DNA from: Euryodendron excelsum
Taxonomy: Eukaryota > Streptophyta > Magnoliopsida > Ericales > Pentaphylacaceae
Direction of reading: 5' to 3'
NCBI GenBank assembly: GCA_033060915.1
Contig: CM065392.1
Location: forward strand, 6,101,001 to 6,165,000
Length of the DNA stretch: 64,000 nucleotides
How positions within the stretch are numbered: position 1 is the stretch's first letter; each line of letters begins with the position of its first letter. The notes under the pieces were generated by a model. That model was not told the DNA's origin, did no database searches, and was given only the letters and a program-made list of their open reading frames with translations. The translations under genes and the position numbers were made by a program. Below, in pieces: positions 1-10,909 of this stretch.

Positions 1-71
1 TAGAAAAGGCATAAAATATTTTACGAAGAAAAAGTAGCAACAATTACATCAGGAAAGATAAGAGACATAGC

Positions 72-475
72 TCATTCAGAAATATCCTCCATCCACGCCA
101 TATAACTAGTAGCATCAAAGAGCTTGTTTTGCAAATGCGTGAGCAACAAAATTACGATTCCTACAAACATGAGTCACACTAGCAAATTATAACTTACTAA
201 GCACAAGCTTGCCTCATCAGTTGGAACTCCAATCTCAAATGGCTCATCATTTGTTGATGTAATAGCAAACATCACATGGGTCGAATAACTTACCAAGCAC
301 AAGCTTGCCTGCCAACACCTCATATGCTTCCACCATATCAAGAAACTAGACACTTGTAAATTTATATGCAAGTGCAGCTATTGGATGCCCATGACCATCT
401 CTAATAATTACTCATATGCCTAAGCATCCACTAGTGGAGTTTATCGTCCCATCTATATGCCAGAGCATCCTCATG
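72..475 (-). pseudogene. Degenerate LINE-type RNase H domain (RVT_3-like)
   Basis: Read on the minus strand, this stretch gives pieces of the RNase H-like domain found at the end of plant L1-type LINE ORF2 or as domesticated proteins. Near position 460 it reads WHIDGTINSTSGCLGI, then a stop where the family has a glycine, then VIIRDGHGHPIAAL. Further on come VEAYEVLAGKLVL and, near the end, RNFVAHAFAKQAL followed by a one-base shift into ATSYMAWMEDISE and a TGA at 72-74. The order DG, IRD, A-E-A and N-x-x-A-H-A-x-A matches the family. In-frame stops and at least one frameshift show that it is dead. The upstream zinc-binding and RT regions are absent, so it is an orphan 3' fragment. Confidence 0.6.
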
Positions 476-1530
476 TATCTACGTAGCAAATACGGTTGGG
501 CTCCCATTAATTTCTTAGCACCTGTTGATGTTAAGATGTTAGATCAGAGCACACTATCCACCTAATAGCCCATTCAAATATATATGATTAAAAGAAATTG
601 CATTCATTAGGTGAGCTCCGACTGTTGAATTTTTAAAACAATTTTGAGTGGATTACAATTTGTTGACAAATTGAATATCATAACCAAATGGCTAAAAATT
701 GTTTGATCATTATGGTGTTCTTTTTATCAACTTTTTAGACTTGTGAAAAACTTATCACGTGCTTGGTGATAAGAAATAAATGAAATTGACGATTAACGGT
801 GGAATATTTAATGAAAGGCACCGAACCAGTGGGAGCCAACTCCACCAAAAAAAAAAAAAAAAAGATTACTATTATTATTTTCTTAATGTTAAGTGGATAT
901 ATATAAATATATCCCAAACCAATTTATATATGTACATGTAAAATAGCAATCAAGCCAATTGAATCTTGCCGTTTGTCAACAATAATTACGAATTTCATAT
1001 AGGTACTTTTATAATCTGATTATTATTCAATATTTGAAATCAAGCTTGTTGGAACTTTGGTCGGTGTCATAATTACATGAGGTGGTTATTTGAGAGTTTG
1101 AATGGAGTCCAAAAAAATTAATGAGTGGAACACGACTTAAAGCTCGAATACTTTGATTTGCTTTACAATAGATGATGCTTCTGCTTTTTATTGTGTCCTT
1201 GACAAATAGGTATGTTGGGCTTCCGCTGACTGCATGTGTAGCCAGCTAAAAGGCTATTCAATCGGCCATTTCAATAAAGTTGAAATAGTTTTTTGGTTTT
1301 GTTTTATTTGTTTTAGGGAGTTTTTTTAATTATTTTTTTTTATAATAGATACTTATGAACTAAAAGTTCATAATAATAAATTAGAAAATTTGGATTTTAA
1401 CTTTAAAAAACACTAAAAACGAAAATGAAAAAAAAACTACCCTTAAATAAGCTCCATCCAAACACGGGCATAGATTAAAAAGTGGGCTTCAATGATTTAG
1501 GACCTAACTCACGCTATGGTAGGATCACAC
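476..1530. repeat. Segmental duplicate C: 3' flank of a DC1 gene without the gene
   Basis: From about 480 (acgtagcaaatacggttggg) the sequence is collinear with the DNA after DC1 pseudogene A (18380-18560, then 20216-20740) and more weakly with the DNA after DC1 copy B (39045-39260). Shared landmarks are ctcccattaattt, gttgaatttttaaaacaatt, gacaaattgaatatc, ggattaacggtggaatattt and the later tgtgtagccagc block (about 1235 here, 21770 in copy A). No DC1 coding sequence precedes it; the LINE relic does. It also preserves the empty site for the solo LTR in copy A. No coding region is seen. Confidence 0.7.
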
Positions 1531-2503
1531 ACGTGCTCCCAGATCCTGAATTAGCGAATTCACATGAAATTCGTGAAAATCTCGAGCTCTAATGATGTTC
1601 AGTTCAGAATTGAAAGTAATCAAAGCTAGAATTCATTATTTATTTCGTGTTTGTTTGGTTGTATACCCGACTTAATATAGGCTTGTTCAAATTAAATAAA
1701 TTTCAAACTCATTTTTTTGTTCAACTCATTAATTTCTATGATAGGTTGTACCACTGAGATAAAAATTTAGTGGTGAGGTACCATTAACTGATTAGTATTC
1801 ATCTCTATTAAAATGAAACAAATAGAGTAACATAAATTTATAATTAATAAACAAAACTTTAATATTGTAAATTACACATGCTATAATCTAATATGCATTA
1901 GTAAAGTTGGTACCACCAACTATGGACTTTTACTGTACTTTGGAGATCTTACCCCATTAATTGCTACCAACATGAAACACCACCCAAGACTTTGCGACCC
2001 ACTTCTCTGTGCTTACGTGGAACATTTAGAATACAAATTCAAAAACAACAATTAAACATTTTTCACCAACGTAATTGAACAGCCAACCAAATGGTTAGAC
2101 TAAACCCAGTAGAGGTATTTTGTTTATAAAAAAATCCTTATACTTGATGAAAATAATGATTAATTCATAACAACATGTTATTAATACATAAATAACAATA
2201 CTATTAGCTTTTGTTCATATTATTAATGTTTTTATTCGATTTATAGTCACAAATGGTGTTTGGCAAATCACTCATTTGAATAAAGATCACAACCATGAAT
2301 TTGTTGCACGAGAAGAAAGGCACTTCTTGATTTTTGCATTCTCTTCCAGTCATTGAAAGCAAAAGCTAATGCAAAATAAAAAGTGAAGGATTTGAAGCAA
2401 ATCCAAAAAAATGTGTCAATCCTAAAACATACAACAAGTGCATTTTGCTTGGAGGTGGTTCCATGAGAAGGAATTTGTCTGTGTACATTTTGACATCTCC
2501 CTC
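1531..2503. other. AT-rich noncoding DNA
   Basis: No credible reading frame, RNA gene or paired repeat was recognised up to the CACTA terminus. The sequence is AT-rich with short homopolymer runs. Confidence 0.5.
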
Positions 2504-2535
2504 CACTACAAGAAATTAATCTTTTAGCGAGGAAA
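2504..2535 (+). repeat. Left terminal inverted repeat of the CACTA element
   Basis: 32 bp starting CACTACAAGAAATT and continuing TCTTTTAGCGAGGAAA after two variable bases. It pairs with 12621-12652. The preceding CTC is the target duplication. Confidence 0.8.
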
Positions 2536-3240
2536 TGATTCGTCGCTAAAAGTTACATATCCGTTACTAAAACTTTTTTTGCAAGGAAATGTTACTCCTC
2601 GCCATGTCGTTGTAAAAGGGTCGTCTTGAATTCTATTTTGCGACGAACAGCAATTCCTTGCCAATAATACATATTTACCAACAAAATTGGTTTAACACCA
2701 AAACTTAATTATTTTGTGACGCAATGATTCCTCGCCTAAGTTTTGACGCTAAATATTTGTATTTCCTCACTAAAAGTCTATTATGAAAATTATTTAAGAC
2801 GAACTTTAGCAGCAAGCTTGTTGTCGCAAAAGAATATTTGACATTTAGCGACGATGTCTTCTGGTAGCTAGCATGTCATCGTAAAAAAATATTAGACATT
2901 TAGCAACGATGTCTTCTGATTACTAGCTTATCGTCGCAAAAGAATATTAGCCGTTTAGCGACCATGAGTTTTAGTTGCTAGCACGTCGTCGCAAAAAAAT
3001 ATTAAAAATTTAATTAGTGACGAATTTTAAAAAGTTTCTGGTTGCTAAATATTATTTTTTGGCGATGAATTTTGTCCCTGTTAAAAGACATACGATAAAA
3101 CCACCATGCATATTTGTGGCATAGTTGTTTCGTTGGTAATAGAATTTTTCCTTGGTAAATACACAATATCTAACTTGCAATAATGGTTTATTTCTTGCTA
3201 AAAGTGGCTACTGCTACTATTTACTCTTTTAAATTTCCCT
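2536..3240. repeat. Left subterminal repeats of the CACTA element, including three 55-bp tandem units
   Basis: This stretch is dominated by variants of ttagcgacga and tcgtcgcaaaa in both orientations. At 2840-2894, 2895-2949 and 2950-3004 three consecutive units of exactly 55 bp start with (g)acatttagcgacgatg-like sequence and end in aaaaaatatta. In En/Spm-type elements such subterminal repeats bind the TnpA-type protein; that role is inferred here. Confidence 0.65.
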
Positions 3241-6199
3241 TCCTGTGCACTTACAACCATACTATATTTCCAAACATACATCCATGAAATAAAATATTAA
3301 GAAGTTCTAAAAAATATCATAAAAACATTAGAAATATTTCCAACATCTAAAGTTCAAATCCACAAAATTATACTTAGAAGTAAATGCATAGAGACAAAGA
3401 AACCCAAAAAAGATTCAGTTGTGAGCTTCTCTCATCCAAGAAACACAAACTTGTAACAATAATAATCCATTATCCAAAAGCACAAAAACAAATTCAGAAC
3501 TTCATCAATCTTTGTCCTATAAAAAGTGTCGTAACTTAATCAACAATCTGCACATAAGACAAGTTAAAAAAATTAGAACAAAAATAGAAGTAATGGATAA
3601 CTAATAAACAAGAAGGTCTGCTACCCAAAAAAACAAAAATAGATAAACTTTAAAAGAGAGAACACTTCATTGACACCATTACCGAAAAACCAAAAAAATA
3701 AAAACAAATTATAGGAGCAAAGAGAATAAGAAGTCATAAGCATAGAGTCAAATGAGGAACCAAATAGGGAATAATCATAAGCATAGCATTTATCAGTATG
3801 ATTGCATGTTGATAACAACCTCCAATGTTAGAGAACAAGTCAAAATGTCCAATTTGTCAAAACACAATGCAGACCCGGTTTTTAGTCCAATTTACATTGA
3901 AATCTGAAAGTACTCGAAGTTAATCAGCAAGCAAATCTTATATGGTTGGAAAGATATACGAGTCTATTTTCTAACAAAAAAAATAGAGCATGATTTGCTT
4001 TACTATGAAGAGAGATATGATTGTTTTACTAAAGAGTGTCATAGCTGCTTGTAGAGCTGAAAATTCAACAACCTGCTTGATTTCCTACATCCTTATTTTT
4101 TGGGTCACCACAATTTCTAGGCAACATGGTTTTCATCAATACCTCACAAAACCTCCCACATGAGCAATAAAAATTTTGCTGCTTTGATGAAGTTGAGACA
4201 AACCTAAAACAATACGCACTAATATGCTATGCTCATTCTCTAAAACAATCCTCTCATAGTCAATTACAGTCTTAAGGCAAAAAATAAAGTACCCATATAT
4301 CACCAAACTCTACCTGCACTCACATACCCAATCCGAAATCTAGATCATTAAAAATTTCTAGGACAAACCCAAATCGCAAATCACGTTGAGAGGAAAAATA
4401 CATCTAAATCAACTCACTAAATAGGGTTACTGAAAGAACTGAAATCAGGAAGCACATTTTAAGCAAAAACTTAAATCCAAATAAACATTAAATGGGGTTC
4501 TAAATCGAAAGCCAACAAATTGCGACCTCAAAAATAAACATCTTCATGCCAACATGCAAAGAAAGAAAATAGGAGGTGGTTAGAAGCATCTTAGTTGTAT
4601 TCTAATTTTGGGATGACAATGATGTCTCCTCACCGTATGAGCTGAAATGAGATATGTATATACCACAAATGAGTCCCATTTCAATAGTAGAATTTAATTT
4701 GGATGGTGTCCTTTCAGCCAATTAAGGAGAAAAAAATTAATCTCAAGAAAAAAAAAAGAAAAAAGAATTCAGTGCTGATGTGTATCTAAACTCGAAGAAA
4801 ATATCTTCCTAGATTTGCTCCAAGTTCTACCTGTTGATAACAAGGCACATGCTTTTGTTCTAGTGATGAATGCCTAACATGTCCAATCATTTTGGAAATT
4901 ACTTGACAACCATTTGCTCTTGGGTATTATATTGTTATGGTCGTGTCAGTAGACCAACAACATGTTAATAGGAAGAAGGAGGCAAGTTTTCTCCATGACC
5001 TTGAAATCTAGGAATACAAGGGCAGGCTAGATGTATAAATAGATATACTTGGTCAAAGGGCATAAATGTTAAATAGAGATACTTGGCCAATGGGCATAAA
5101 TATTTGCAGTCACCATATTTTCTTGTGAACATAATCTGGGTAGATTGTAGTGCATAACCATATAAAATGGAAGACCCAATTCATGAGCCTGCTTTTCTCT
5201 CTCATCTGTTTTGATCTAATTAGAAACTCACTACATTGATAACTACAATAACTAACCTTATAAATAAACTACTAACTTTTGACACCAAACCAAAACAGAA
5301 ATAAATAAAGTAAGAGCTAGTAAAATTATTTCCATTAGTTTACCCATGGGATTTAAAAAATTTTGAAGTATATGATTTACTAGAAAAGAAAATTCAAATT
5401 TGTAAAACATTAAAAGTTCATGAATTCCAATTCAATTTCAATCAAGTCAAACCAGTAAATAGAAAAGAGACTGATATTGACCAGTAAATCAATCATATAT
5501 TCAACATGTAACTTACTATGTAAGAATCTAACTTCTATGTAGGAATAAATACAAATAAACATACATTTTAGATACTCCAATACCACATCTCTAAGCTCAT
5601 ATCTTAACAAAATGTGAACAAATGCCTACAAAAGGGGGGAAAAAAAAAACAAACAAAATGACTTCTCACTCTTATATATATACTAAATATTACCCGTGCC
5701 TACAGCACTCTTCAACAAAATTGCTAATCAATTCAACTGATTTTGACAATTTTGGATAGGATTTTGTGAATGTTGTAGTGATTTTGGCCAAGAGAACAAC
5801 AAATGTGACGACCCAATAAAAAGTAGGACACACAAACATAAATATAAAATTATTAACTACTTCTGTTGGAGCATGGTAAAAGATATCATCCAAAAACAGC
5901 CACCATTAACTAAAAATATTATCCAAACTGAAAGAGTGGGGTTGTGTCATAAACTTGGGGTTTCTTGTTTCACTATGGGTATGATATATGTGTACTTACA
6001 TATGGGCCAAAAAAGGGAATAACCAATCTTCTTCCAGTGAGCACTCCACTCTTCTCCATCTTTTTCCTTTCTCCACCAAAGCCCACGGCCATAACACTTC
6101 AACACTAAAAAAATTTGCAGTGTTGGATGTCTTCAACACAACTGTGGGTGAAGGCTAACAAAGAGAGTGAGGGACAGAGTGGTTTGGCCATGGTTGAAG
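3241..6199. other. CACTA internal noncoding region
   Basis: Roughly 3 kb with frequent stops on both strands. Only short reading frames occur and none matches a transposase or host protein that I recognise. Confidence 0.45.
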
Positions 6200-6861
6200 T
6201 ATAACAATAATTGCCTGATGTAATAGTACATTATGTGACTACTGAAAGCCCTAGTTGCCTTCTCATTCATCACCAATTAAGAAGATCGATGATTAGTTAC
6301 CCATAACGATTAGAGACATAATGCAGAATGAAAAAGAAAACTCCCAAACTTATATTATAACTTGATCTCCGAATTATTGAATTGTATGTATTGAAGAACA
6401 AAAAAAATAACTAGTGTCATCCCAAAAGCTCTAAAAAACCACTATATATTGCGTAACCCTAACAAACTAAAAACTTGTCCTTTTTATAGGTGCTCAACCG
6501 CTAAAGAAATCAAAAACTACAATCAAATCTGGCACTCAATCGTCAGGACATTGAATTTTTGCGTCCTGACGATAAACCGAAACTGGATATCCTCCATTTC
6601 TGCTCGTCAGGACGAAATAATCCAGCGTCCTGACGATGGTGCTCTCTTCTTTACAATTGTTCTTCCTCTTGAATCTGGGCGTCAAGACGATCCATCTCTG
6701 CGTTCTGACGATATTTGAGACTGAGAATTACTTCCATTCTGGACGTCAAGACACTATTTTTGCATCCTGACGATGTGCTATCTTCTTTACAATTTTTCGT
6801 TCTCCGAATCTGGGAGTCATGATGATCCATCTCTGCGTCCTGACGATATCTGGCCTTATCG
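6200..6861 (-). mobile_element. Internal fragment of a gypsy LTR, inverted relative to the copy at 10534-11190
   Basis: The reverse complement of this segment is collinear with 10534-11190: the cgtcaggacg-type repeat cluster, a TATA box (cctataaaaagg on the minus strand, 6481-6492), ttagggttacgcaatata, the agagcttttggga block and the cagtagtcacataa block. Homology stops near 6200 and 6861, at internal LTR positions, so both LTR ends are missing. With the right copy it forms a large inverted repeat with a spacer of about 3.7 kb. Confidence 0.7.
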
Positions 6862-7966
6862 GCACTCTAATAAATTAAGATACACTACGGATAACTTGTG
6901 CCTACGACACTCTCTAATAAAATTTAAACCTATTTATTTACAAATAATAAATTTTTAGATGAAAAATTTTGTTAGATTGGATTAAAGAAAAAAGACCCAG
7001 GCAAACCTCACAAGATATAAAAAAAAGAACAAAAATTAAAACTAAAATTGAAATGTACATGCTTTACATTACAATAGAATTAGAACAAATAGAAATAAAA
7101 GATGTAATTTGACAATTGGGGTTCAGGTTGATCTTTGGCTTGAACAACACACACTTGGGCTTTGTATTGTCTTTCAGAGTGCTTTACGTTTAGTGAAGGC
7201 AAAATTGTTCCGCATCTCTCCTATTCAATAGCCTCATTATGTTTGACTTTGATTCACTTAGTGAGAATTGATTGATGTGATTGACATGTTAGAATTCTGA
7301 GTTTTGCGCACTTTGGATATGACACTGGTTTTAGTTCACCTGATATCACTGAAGTAATCACTTTAATGCACCTTGTCCACAGCAAGTTTGAGTCACAACA
7401 GCGAAACGTCCAGTTGGGTGTTTTGTCAAAACCTCATGTCACTGTATGGCAACCCCGTTGCACAAGCAAATCTATCTTACAAAATAGCTCAGTTTTTTTC
7501 AAAATGTCCTAGAGATACATTTTCATCTAATGGCTGAAGTTCATCCTTTCTTCAGTCGAATGGCTGAGATTATCTTTTAAATTTTTCATCTACCCTTAGT
7601 GTAAAACGTCAACATCCATGGAACGTTGAAAGGGCTTCGGAATAGGGATAGCTGGCCTGCTAATTTGCAGGGAAAGAGAAAAAGTTCAGATCCCGTTAAT
7701 TCAAGCATGCCCCCAGAATTGAAATCCAATGGATGGCATCAACTTCTTTCACCCGATCAATGGGTGAGATCATGTTATCTCTACTTTTTCTTTCACCCAA
7801 TCAGAGTTGTTGAAGTGTAATAAATGTATTAGCTGATACACACAACAAATCTGAAAAAGCATGGAGATACATATTCTCCAAACGTCTCTCTCACCAACTC
7901 CTCTAATTTTCTCACTCGAGGAATAAAAAAAGGCTATGAGATTCAATTTTCAAAATCTAACTAGCT
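6862..7966. other. CACTA internal sequence, possibly captured promoter-like DNA
   Basis: No gene recognised. The later part (7600-7960) has a more even base composition than its surroundings and lies directly upstream of the exon-like fragment, so it could be captured 5' flanking DNA. That is an inference from position. Confidence 0.3.
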
Positions 7967-8243
7967 TTGTCTCTCTTTCCCCAAACTTCTCTCTCACCAA
8001 CTCTCCTAACTCTCACTCTAAGAAACACAGCACCATGGCCGGCAACCTCCTATGCAAATCCATTTATTTTTCAAGTTCAGATAACAAATGAGTTCTCTCT
8101 CTCTAGAATCCAAGTTGAAACCGCCACCTTCGGTTGTCAAAGAACACGGTTAGCCACCATGGCCAGTGCATCCAACCCTCATGGCCACTTCCTTGGCCCT
8201 TACATGGGAGCCACATTTCAGCCAACTAAGCACTTGGGAGGAG
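7967..8243 (+). pseudogene. Exon-like fragment of an unidentified host gene inside the CACTA element
   Basis: An open frame of over 90 codons starts with a Ser/Thr/Leu-rich stretch (MSLFPQTSLSPTLLTLTLRN) that would suit a plastid or mitochondrial transit peptide. It continues to an alanine-, serine- and glycine-containing segment (MASASNPHGHFLGPYMGATF). It runs into ggaggag|gtgagt, a good plant 5' splice donor at 8244, and the frame then enters T-rich, intron-like DNA. A 3' splice-like tract ending tttgtgcag occurs near 8724, but no second coding exon follows clearly. I do not recognise the protein. It may be a captured first exon (Pack-type capture) or a chance open frame. Confidence 0.35.
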
Positions 8244-9133
8244 GTGAGTCTGAGTCCCTTTGCCCATTGTCATCATCTGTACTTAAGAGTTCTAATTTTC
8301 AAGCATTGTGTTTGAATTCTCATTTATCTTTTATGTTGTACAGCCTTTACATGAAGTACATTTACTAACTATTAATGAAAAATTAAGAGCATCCATTTCC
8401 CCTTTACTCTCAAGGTGGGGTTTCAGTATTGGCTTACATAAAAAAAACTGCGGGAAGACTCCAAGGTTAAGAAACTGTATTTGTAGTTCTTAAATTTTGA
8501 GTTAGTTTTTTGCGATTTGAAAGCAGATATATGATATGACAAGTGATAATGACTCAGCTTTACTGCCTGAATGGTTTGCTTATAACATGTCCAGTTTAGA
8601 ACTGTTGCTAAATGTTGACTAAAACTTGCTCATTACCTGTTGTGAAAGGTTGGACTATCACATAAGCAACTTATAGCTTTGTCATAAATTAATAACACTT
8701 TCATGTGGGTGTTTGTTTGTGCAGGTGTCAATTGTGGACAATAGAAATTGGTAAACAGTTACCTTATATAAGTTATTTAAGGCCTACAATATCTATCTGA
8801 AGCATTGTGTTTATGATAAGAAATTGGTGGTATTGAATTTTGAGGTTTGAAGATTTTTGCTTTGGTTGATTTACAAAATATTTTATCCAAATTTGGTTCC
8901 ATTGTTTTTTTCTCTTCTTTTATTTAAATGTCCTAAATAGGTCCACATTTGACACCTTGAGCAAAAGTGAAGCTTTAAAGACTTTTTTATTATGGATTTC
9001 TCAGCGAATATGATTTTTTTTCTCTCTATTAATGGATTTGTTTGATTGTTTGCTACTGACTATGGACCAATTAATTGCCATGCATGTTTTTTTGTTGTAT
9101 TTCTTCTCTCTCTCTCTCTCTCTCTCTCTCTTA
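8244..9133. other. Intron-like T-rich sequence with a (CT)n tract
   Basis: T-rich, stop-rich DNA between the two exon-like pieces. It ends in a (CT)n run (about 9104-9130) followed by ttag, which resembles a polypyrimidine tract and splice acceptor. Confidence 0.35.
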
Positions 9134-9223
9134 GGTGTTGAGAAAAAAGAAGAGAAAATGCAAAAAGCAATTAGAGATGCTAGCAGGAGACATGATATGG
9201 TCTCAGCAAATGCATTAATTTGA
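9134..9223 (+). pseudogene. Captured exon fragment resembling VPS24 (CHMP3, ESCRT-III subunit)
   Basis: Immediately after a polypyrimidine tract and ttag, the frame reads VEKKEEKMQKAIRDASRRHD, then MVSANALI and TGA. This resembles the helical segment of plant VPS24 that contains the order E-E-x-x-Q-K-A-I-R-x-A-x-x-R-x-D-M-V-S-A-x-A-L. VPS24 belongs to the ESCRT-III complex that remodels endosomal membranes. Only about 28 residues are present. There is no N-terminal exon with the family's basic tail and no continuation after the stop, so it cannot encode a working subunit. Capture of a gene piece by the CACTA element would explain it. The match is short and made by eye, so chance similarity remains possible. 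Confidence 0.4.
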
Positions 9224-9332
9224 GTATTCCGATACGTGAATTGCATTGTATTTTCTAACTTTCTTTTCTAAACAAAAGCATTGCAAATTCTCTGTCGAGA
9301 ATATGGTCTCAGCAAATGCATTAATTTGAGTA
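9195..9332. repeat. 32-bp direct repeat, copies at 9195-9226 and 9301-9332
   Basis: The two copies (starting atatggtctcagcaaatgca) are identical by eye and 106 bp apart. The first covers the end of the VPS24-like exon. Confidence 0.7.
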
Positions 9333-9559
9333 ATCTCATAATTTTTATTTAGATTTCGTGTTGGAGTGCCGTAGGCACGGGTCATTCCTAGTGATCAAAA
9401 CGGGGTACGGTGTTGTTGATAAAAGTTCACGGGGATGGTTCTTTTCAATTCTTTTCAAAAAAAAAAAAAGAAGAAAAAGAAAGAAAAAAAAAACAAAAGA
9501 AAAAGAAGTGCTTAAAAAGAGAAAAAAAGAGAGAAAAAGAGAAACTGGTGATATGAGAT

Positions 9560-10247
9560 AGAGCATTGACATAAGAGGCCATTGTTGAGTCCACCTTGCG
9601 TACCCTGGAACGTGGCAATTTTGTTGTCCATTCTCTTTTAGTTGAACCCTACCACCATTGAAAGCCTTCGTAGATTCGAAGTGTGCAACCCTTCTAAACT
9701 CAGTTAGTGAATTCTTGTGTTAGTTGCATTGATTGATTCTCATTGTTAATATTCTTTGATGAGGCTATGTCATGTCATTTGCCGCACATTATTTACGTTC
9801 TTCATGGTGGGATTGCTTTTACTAATCATATTCATTTACTCCTATTAGAATAGCAACCCATGAGAGTTCCTAAAGATTCAATTCTTGTTAGGTGAATGGC
9901 TGGTGAGTTTTTGAAAACGAAACTTGAAGGATGCATGTGCTTGTGTTCGTAATGAGGCATTTATGGTACTTTGGTGAATCACGCACACTTGACTTGTTAC
10001 TTCTACTTGATGAGATGCAATCTTGTGTATGCATTGGGTATGAGAATGAATTGAAACTTTGAAGTTTGGGGGTGAGTATTCTTGGTATTATCTATTTAAC
10101 TGTCTATGAATGGGGGCATACATGATGATTGAGAGACATGATGCATATGCTCAGTGCATTCGGGATTTCACGGAAGTGGGGAACTATCCTTTTTGTTATT
10201 TATATAGTGTTATTTTTCTAGGGGCTACCAAAATACAAGTTGGGGGG
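9560..10247 (+). mobile_element. 3' internal region of a gypsy (Tat/Athila-like) retrotransposon
   Basis: The region before 10248 shares order and wording with 50290-50460: a tgcatatgctnantgca block, a ctaggggctaccaa / ctagggactagcaa block, and a polypurine tract (tggggggtg) at the junction with the LTR. An aagtttgggggtgagt stretch near 10063 is typical of the long noncoding tail of plant Tat/Athila elements. No protein-coding pol remains. Confidence 0.55.
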
Positions 10248-10417
10248 TGTTATTTTTCTAGGGGCTACCAAAGTGCAATCCTAACCTTTTAATTAGCTTT
10301 TGTTAAACCTGAAGGAGCTATATAGCTTGTTGTTTAGTAGTTATTTGGTATTGATTGGCTTCTTCGCATTATTGCAGGTTTTTAAGGTAAAAGAGAGGTG
10401 AAAGTGCAAACCAGCAT

Positions 10418-10852
10418 CGTCAGGACGCAGTTGCAGATCGTCCCAACGACCAGTCGAGGTAACAAACTCAAAAGGAGCTCATTGTCAGGATGCAAATTTC
10501 GAGCGTCCTGACGTCTAGATTGGAAGTAAACTTCAAACCCAGATATTGTCAGAACGCAGAGATGGATCATTTTGACACCCAAATTTGGAGAAAGAAAAAT
10601 TGTAAAGAAGAGAGCACCATCGTCAGGACGTTGGATTATTCCATCCTGACAACCAGAAGAGAGGATATCCAGTTTCAGTTTATCGTCAGGACACAAAAGT
10701 CAGCGTCCTGACGTCCAGATTGGAAGTAAAGTTCAACCCAGATATCGTCAGGACACAGCGATAGATCGTCCTGACACAGATTTGAGAAGAACAAAAATTG
10801 TAAAGAAGAGAGCAGCATCGTCAGGACGCAAAAATCCAACGTCTTGACGATC
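10418..10852. promoter_or_regulatory. Cluster of cgtcaggacg/cgtcctgacg inverted pairs in the gypsy LTR U3
   Basis: At least ten copies of gtcaggac or its complement lie here, often as pairs 10-20 bases apart that could form hairpins, for example atcgtcaggacg near 10816 with cgtcttgacgat near 10840. The cluster ends about 50 bp before the TATA box. The same cluster is present inverted at 6540-6850. Protein binding or enhancer activity is inferred from placement only. Confidence 0.6.
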
Positions 10853-10900
10853 GAGCCCGAGATTTGATTGCAGTTTTTTATTTCCTTATCAACTGAGTAC

Positions 10901-10909
10901 CTATAAAAA
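10901..10909 (+). promoter_or_regulatory. TATA box of the gypsy LTR
   Basis: ctataaaaagg, conserved in the inverted fragment (6481-6492), is the likely Pol II core promoter. It separates U3 from R. Confidence 0.6.

Noticed and set aside
6449..6718. 89-codon frame with repeated RQDE/RPDDG
   Set aside because: It translates the gtcaggac repeat cluster of the LTR fragment; the same happens on the minus strand at 10382-10941.
9345..9572. Paired Lys-rich and Phe-rich frames
   Set aside because: They translate an A/G-rich low-complexity run; no motif or codon signal.
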